Shown: positions 62,816 to 64,000 of the stretch, piece after piece
Layout of the letters: every line of letters starts with the position of its first letter
How positions within the stretch are numbered: position 1 is the stretch's first letter
Origin: Antribacter soli
GTDB taxonomy: Bacteria > Actinomycetota > Actinomycetes > Actinomycetales > Cellulomonadaceae
Reading direction: 5' to 3'
DNA length: 64,000 bases
Assembly (NCBI RefSeq): GCF_021568775.1
Contig: NZ_JAKGSG010000059.1
Coordinates: forward strand, 19,369 to 83,368
Position numbers and translations under genes: made by a program
The notes under the pieces: model-generated
Databases searched by the model: none
Seen by the model: only the letters and a program-made list of their open reading frames with translations
What the model was told of the DNA's origin: nothing

Positions 62816-63913
62816 ATGGCGGCTGACACGCCGACATCCGGTAGCACCGTGGCGTGGCTTCGGTCCGCCGGAGACCTGTCGTGGCGGCTGGTCGGCATCA
62901 TGGCCGCCGTCGCCCTCGTGTTCTACGCCGTGGGCATGGTGCGGCTCGTGTTCGTCGCCGTGTTCCTGGCGCTCGTGCTCACCGCCGTGCTCATGCCACT
63001 CGGCAACTTCTACGACCGGGCGATGCCACGCGCGCTCGCCATCGGAGCGTCGCTCCTGACTCTCCTCCTCGTCGTCGGCTCCCTGGCGACGTACGTCGTC
63101 GCGTCCATCGTCGGGAGCTGGGACCAGCTGGGCGACGAGCTCGGCTCCGGCATCGCCGACCTCGTCCCCCTCGTGCAGGGTCTGCCGTTCGTCCCCGACC
63201 TCGGGGGGCGCGACAAGCTCTTCGCCGACGCAGGTGCGTGGGTCCAGCAGAACAGCGACGCCCTCGTCGGCGGTGCCCTCCAGAGCGCCGGGTCCGTCGC
63301 GGAGGGCGTCACCGCCGTCGTCCTGGCCGTCTTCTGCACGGTGTTCTTCCTGTCCACGGGCAGCGCCATGTGGCAGTGGTTCCTCGCGCAGGTCCCGGCG
63401 GCCGGGCGCGACCGGTGGCAGGCGGCCGCGAGCGCCGGCTGGGCGACGTTCTCCGGCTACACGCGGGGCATCTCCTTCGTCGCCCTGACGGACGCCGTCC
63501 TGGCCGGGACGTTCCTGGCGATCGTCGGCGTGCCGCTGGCGCTCCCGCTGTCGGTGGTGGTGTTCCTGGCGGCGTTCGTCCCCATGGTCGGACCGGTCGC
63601 GGCGATCGTCATCAGCTCCGTCGTGGCGCTGGCCGCCGAGGGCCCGGTGACGGCGATCGTGGTCGCGGTGGGGATGGTCGTCATCGCCCAGCTCGACGCG
63701 AACGTGCTGCAGCCGCTCATCACCGGCAAGCAGGTCTCGTTGCACCCGGTCGTCATGGCTCTCGTGGTGACCTGCGGCACCGTCGTGTTCGGCCTGCTCG
63801 GCGCGGTGGTTGCCGTGCCCCTCGCCGCTGTGACGTGGGCGGTCTTCAGCACGGTGCGGCGGATGCGACTCGCAGCCGACGAGGTGGAGCCGGAGCCGGC
63901 GCTCGTCGCCTGA
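62816..63913 (+). CDS. AI-2E/PerM-family membrane protein
   Basis: The 365-aa protein has about eight transmembrane helices in the AI-2E layout: an N-terminal pair (ALVFYAVGMVRLVFVAVFLALVL), a third with LLTLLLVVGSLATYVVASIV, a soluble helical part, then FVALTDAVLAGTFLAIVGVPLALPL and the closing ITGKQVSLHPVVMALVV with GLLGAVVAVPLAAV. PerM-family members transport small molecules or ions; AI-2 export is shown only for few. The stop codon lies in the third copy of the window repeat. GGGAGTGGG precedes the ATG. Confidence 0.86.
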   Translation: MAADTPTSGSTVAWLRSAGDLSWRLVGIMAAVALVFYAVGMVRLVFVAVFLALVLTAVLMPLGNFYDRAMPRALAIGASLLTLLLVVGSLATYVVASIVGSWDQLGDELGSGIADLVPLVQGLPFVPDLGGRDKLFADAGAWVQQNSDALVGGALQSAGSVAEGVTAVVLAVFCTVFFLSTGSAMWQWFLAQVPAAGRDRWQAAASAGWATFSGYTRGISFVALTDAVLAGTFLAIVGVPLALPLSVVVFLAAFVPMVGPVAAIVISSVVALAAEGPVTAIVVAVGMVVIAQLDANVLQPLITGKQVSLHPVVMALVVTCGTVVFGLLGAVVAVPLAAVTWAVFSTVRRMRLAADEVEPEPALVA

Positions 63914-64000
63914 GCCGAAGGGTGCAGCGCAGGGTGCCGGCCGAGGAACGAGGTCGTCGCCCGGAGCGGAACCGCAGGCTCGGGCGACCGACGGCATCGC
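63904..64000 (+). repeat. Structured repeat, copy 3 (diverged; overlaps AI-2E stop codon)
   Basis: The unit starts gtcgcctgagcc, as in the first two copies, and again supplies the TGA of the gene before it. It shares gtgcagcgcagggtg, gccgaggaacgagg and gcggaaccgcaggctc with them, with about 15 differences. The end ggctcgggcga still pairs with tcgcctgagcc through one G-U, so the pairing is kept despite the change. The window ends just after it. Confidence 0.85.

Noticed and set aside
1..64000. CRISPR arrays, rRNA genes, intact insertion sequences and integrases
   Set aside because: No regularly spaced repeats, rRNA-like segments, transposase motifs or recombinase motifs were found on either strand.

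Overview
The window is high-GC DNA with GTG/TTG starts and many overlapping ATGA/GTGA junctions. It looks like a filamentous-type or cellulolytic actinobacterium. A secreted GH5-CBM13 glycanase, a CotH-like lipoprotein and the general gene style fit the Cellulomonadaceae/Promicromonosporaceae side of the Micrococcales, but that placement is inference from gene content only.

Bases 1-16578 are the right part of a biosynthetic gene cluster cut by the window edge. It holds the C-terminal KR-ACP of a modular polyketide synthase, an EntE/DhbE-type aryl-acid adenylating enzyme, a sugar-phosphate cyclase of the 2-epi-5-epi-valiolone synthase type, two medium-chain dehydrogenases, a KAS III-fold protein with Ser in place of the active-site Cys, a Tat-exported bicovalent flavin oxidase, two SDRs, an MFS exporter, a HAD phosphatase and a ROK-type kinase. 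A convergent SARP/NB-ARC regulator and a phosphopantetheinyl transferase follow. Together they suggest a hybrid in which an aryl-primed polyketide is transferred to a C7 cyclitol (gabosine/valienol type) made, phosphorylated, oxidised and dephosphorylated by the cyclitol genes.

Bases 16579-33350 look like an accessory island. There is a tRNA 3-prime-end-like fragment, two TetR-controlled enzyme modules (alpha/beta hydrolase; SDR) and a frameshifted remnant of a TraG/VirD4-type conjugative coupling ATPase. After these comes a tightly packed four-gene operon of 12.9 kb coding for very large proteins of unknown function (1040, 1126, 1541 and 589 aa; the first resembles DUF6603 proteins). This operon is the best candidate for an undescribed system.

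Bases 33500-49600 hold a GH5-CBM13 glycanase, MarR/NmrA, a SnoaL protein, GNATs, a CotH-like lipoprotein, a molybdopterin oxidoreductase/ferredoxin-reductase/DUF6510 trio, an ECF41 sigma factor with its FAD oxidoreductase target, a CitA/CitB-type two-component system next to a DctA symporter, and an ArsB/SLC13-type permease. Two of these cassettes (the Mo-oxidoreductase trio and the ECF41 pair) are bracketed by duplicated 3-prime ends of the neighbouring gene, which marks insertion or segmental duplication. Bases 35097-35241 are homopolymer G/C and are probably an assembly artefact.

Bases 49756-63913 hold a giant WD40-KAP NTPase fusion (possible defence or signalling ATPase), a MerR-SDR pair, a small membrane protein, a secreted S1 protease, a MocR regulator divergent from an EamA transporter, an MFS transporter, an AraC regulator divergent from a DUF899 protein, and an AI-2E-family membrane protein. 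A structured repeat of about 90 bp occurs twice after the polyketide synthase and once after the AI-2E gene, each time providing or following the stop codon.
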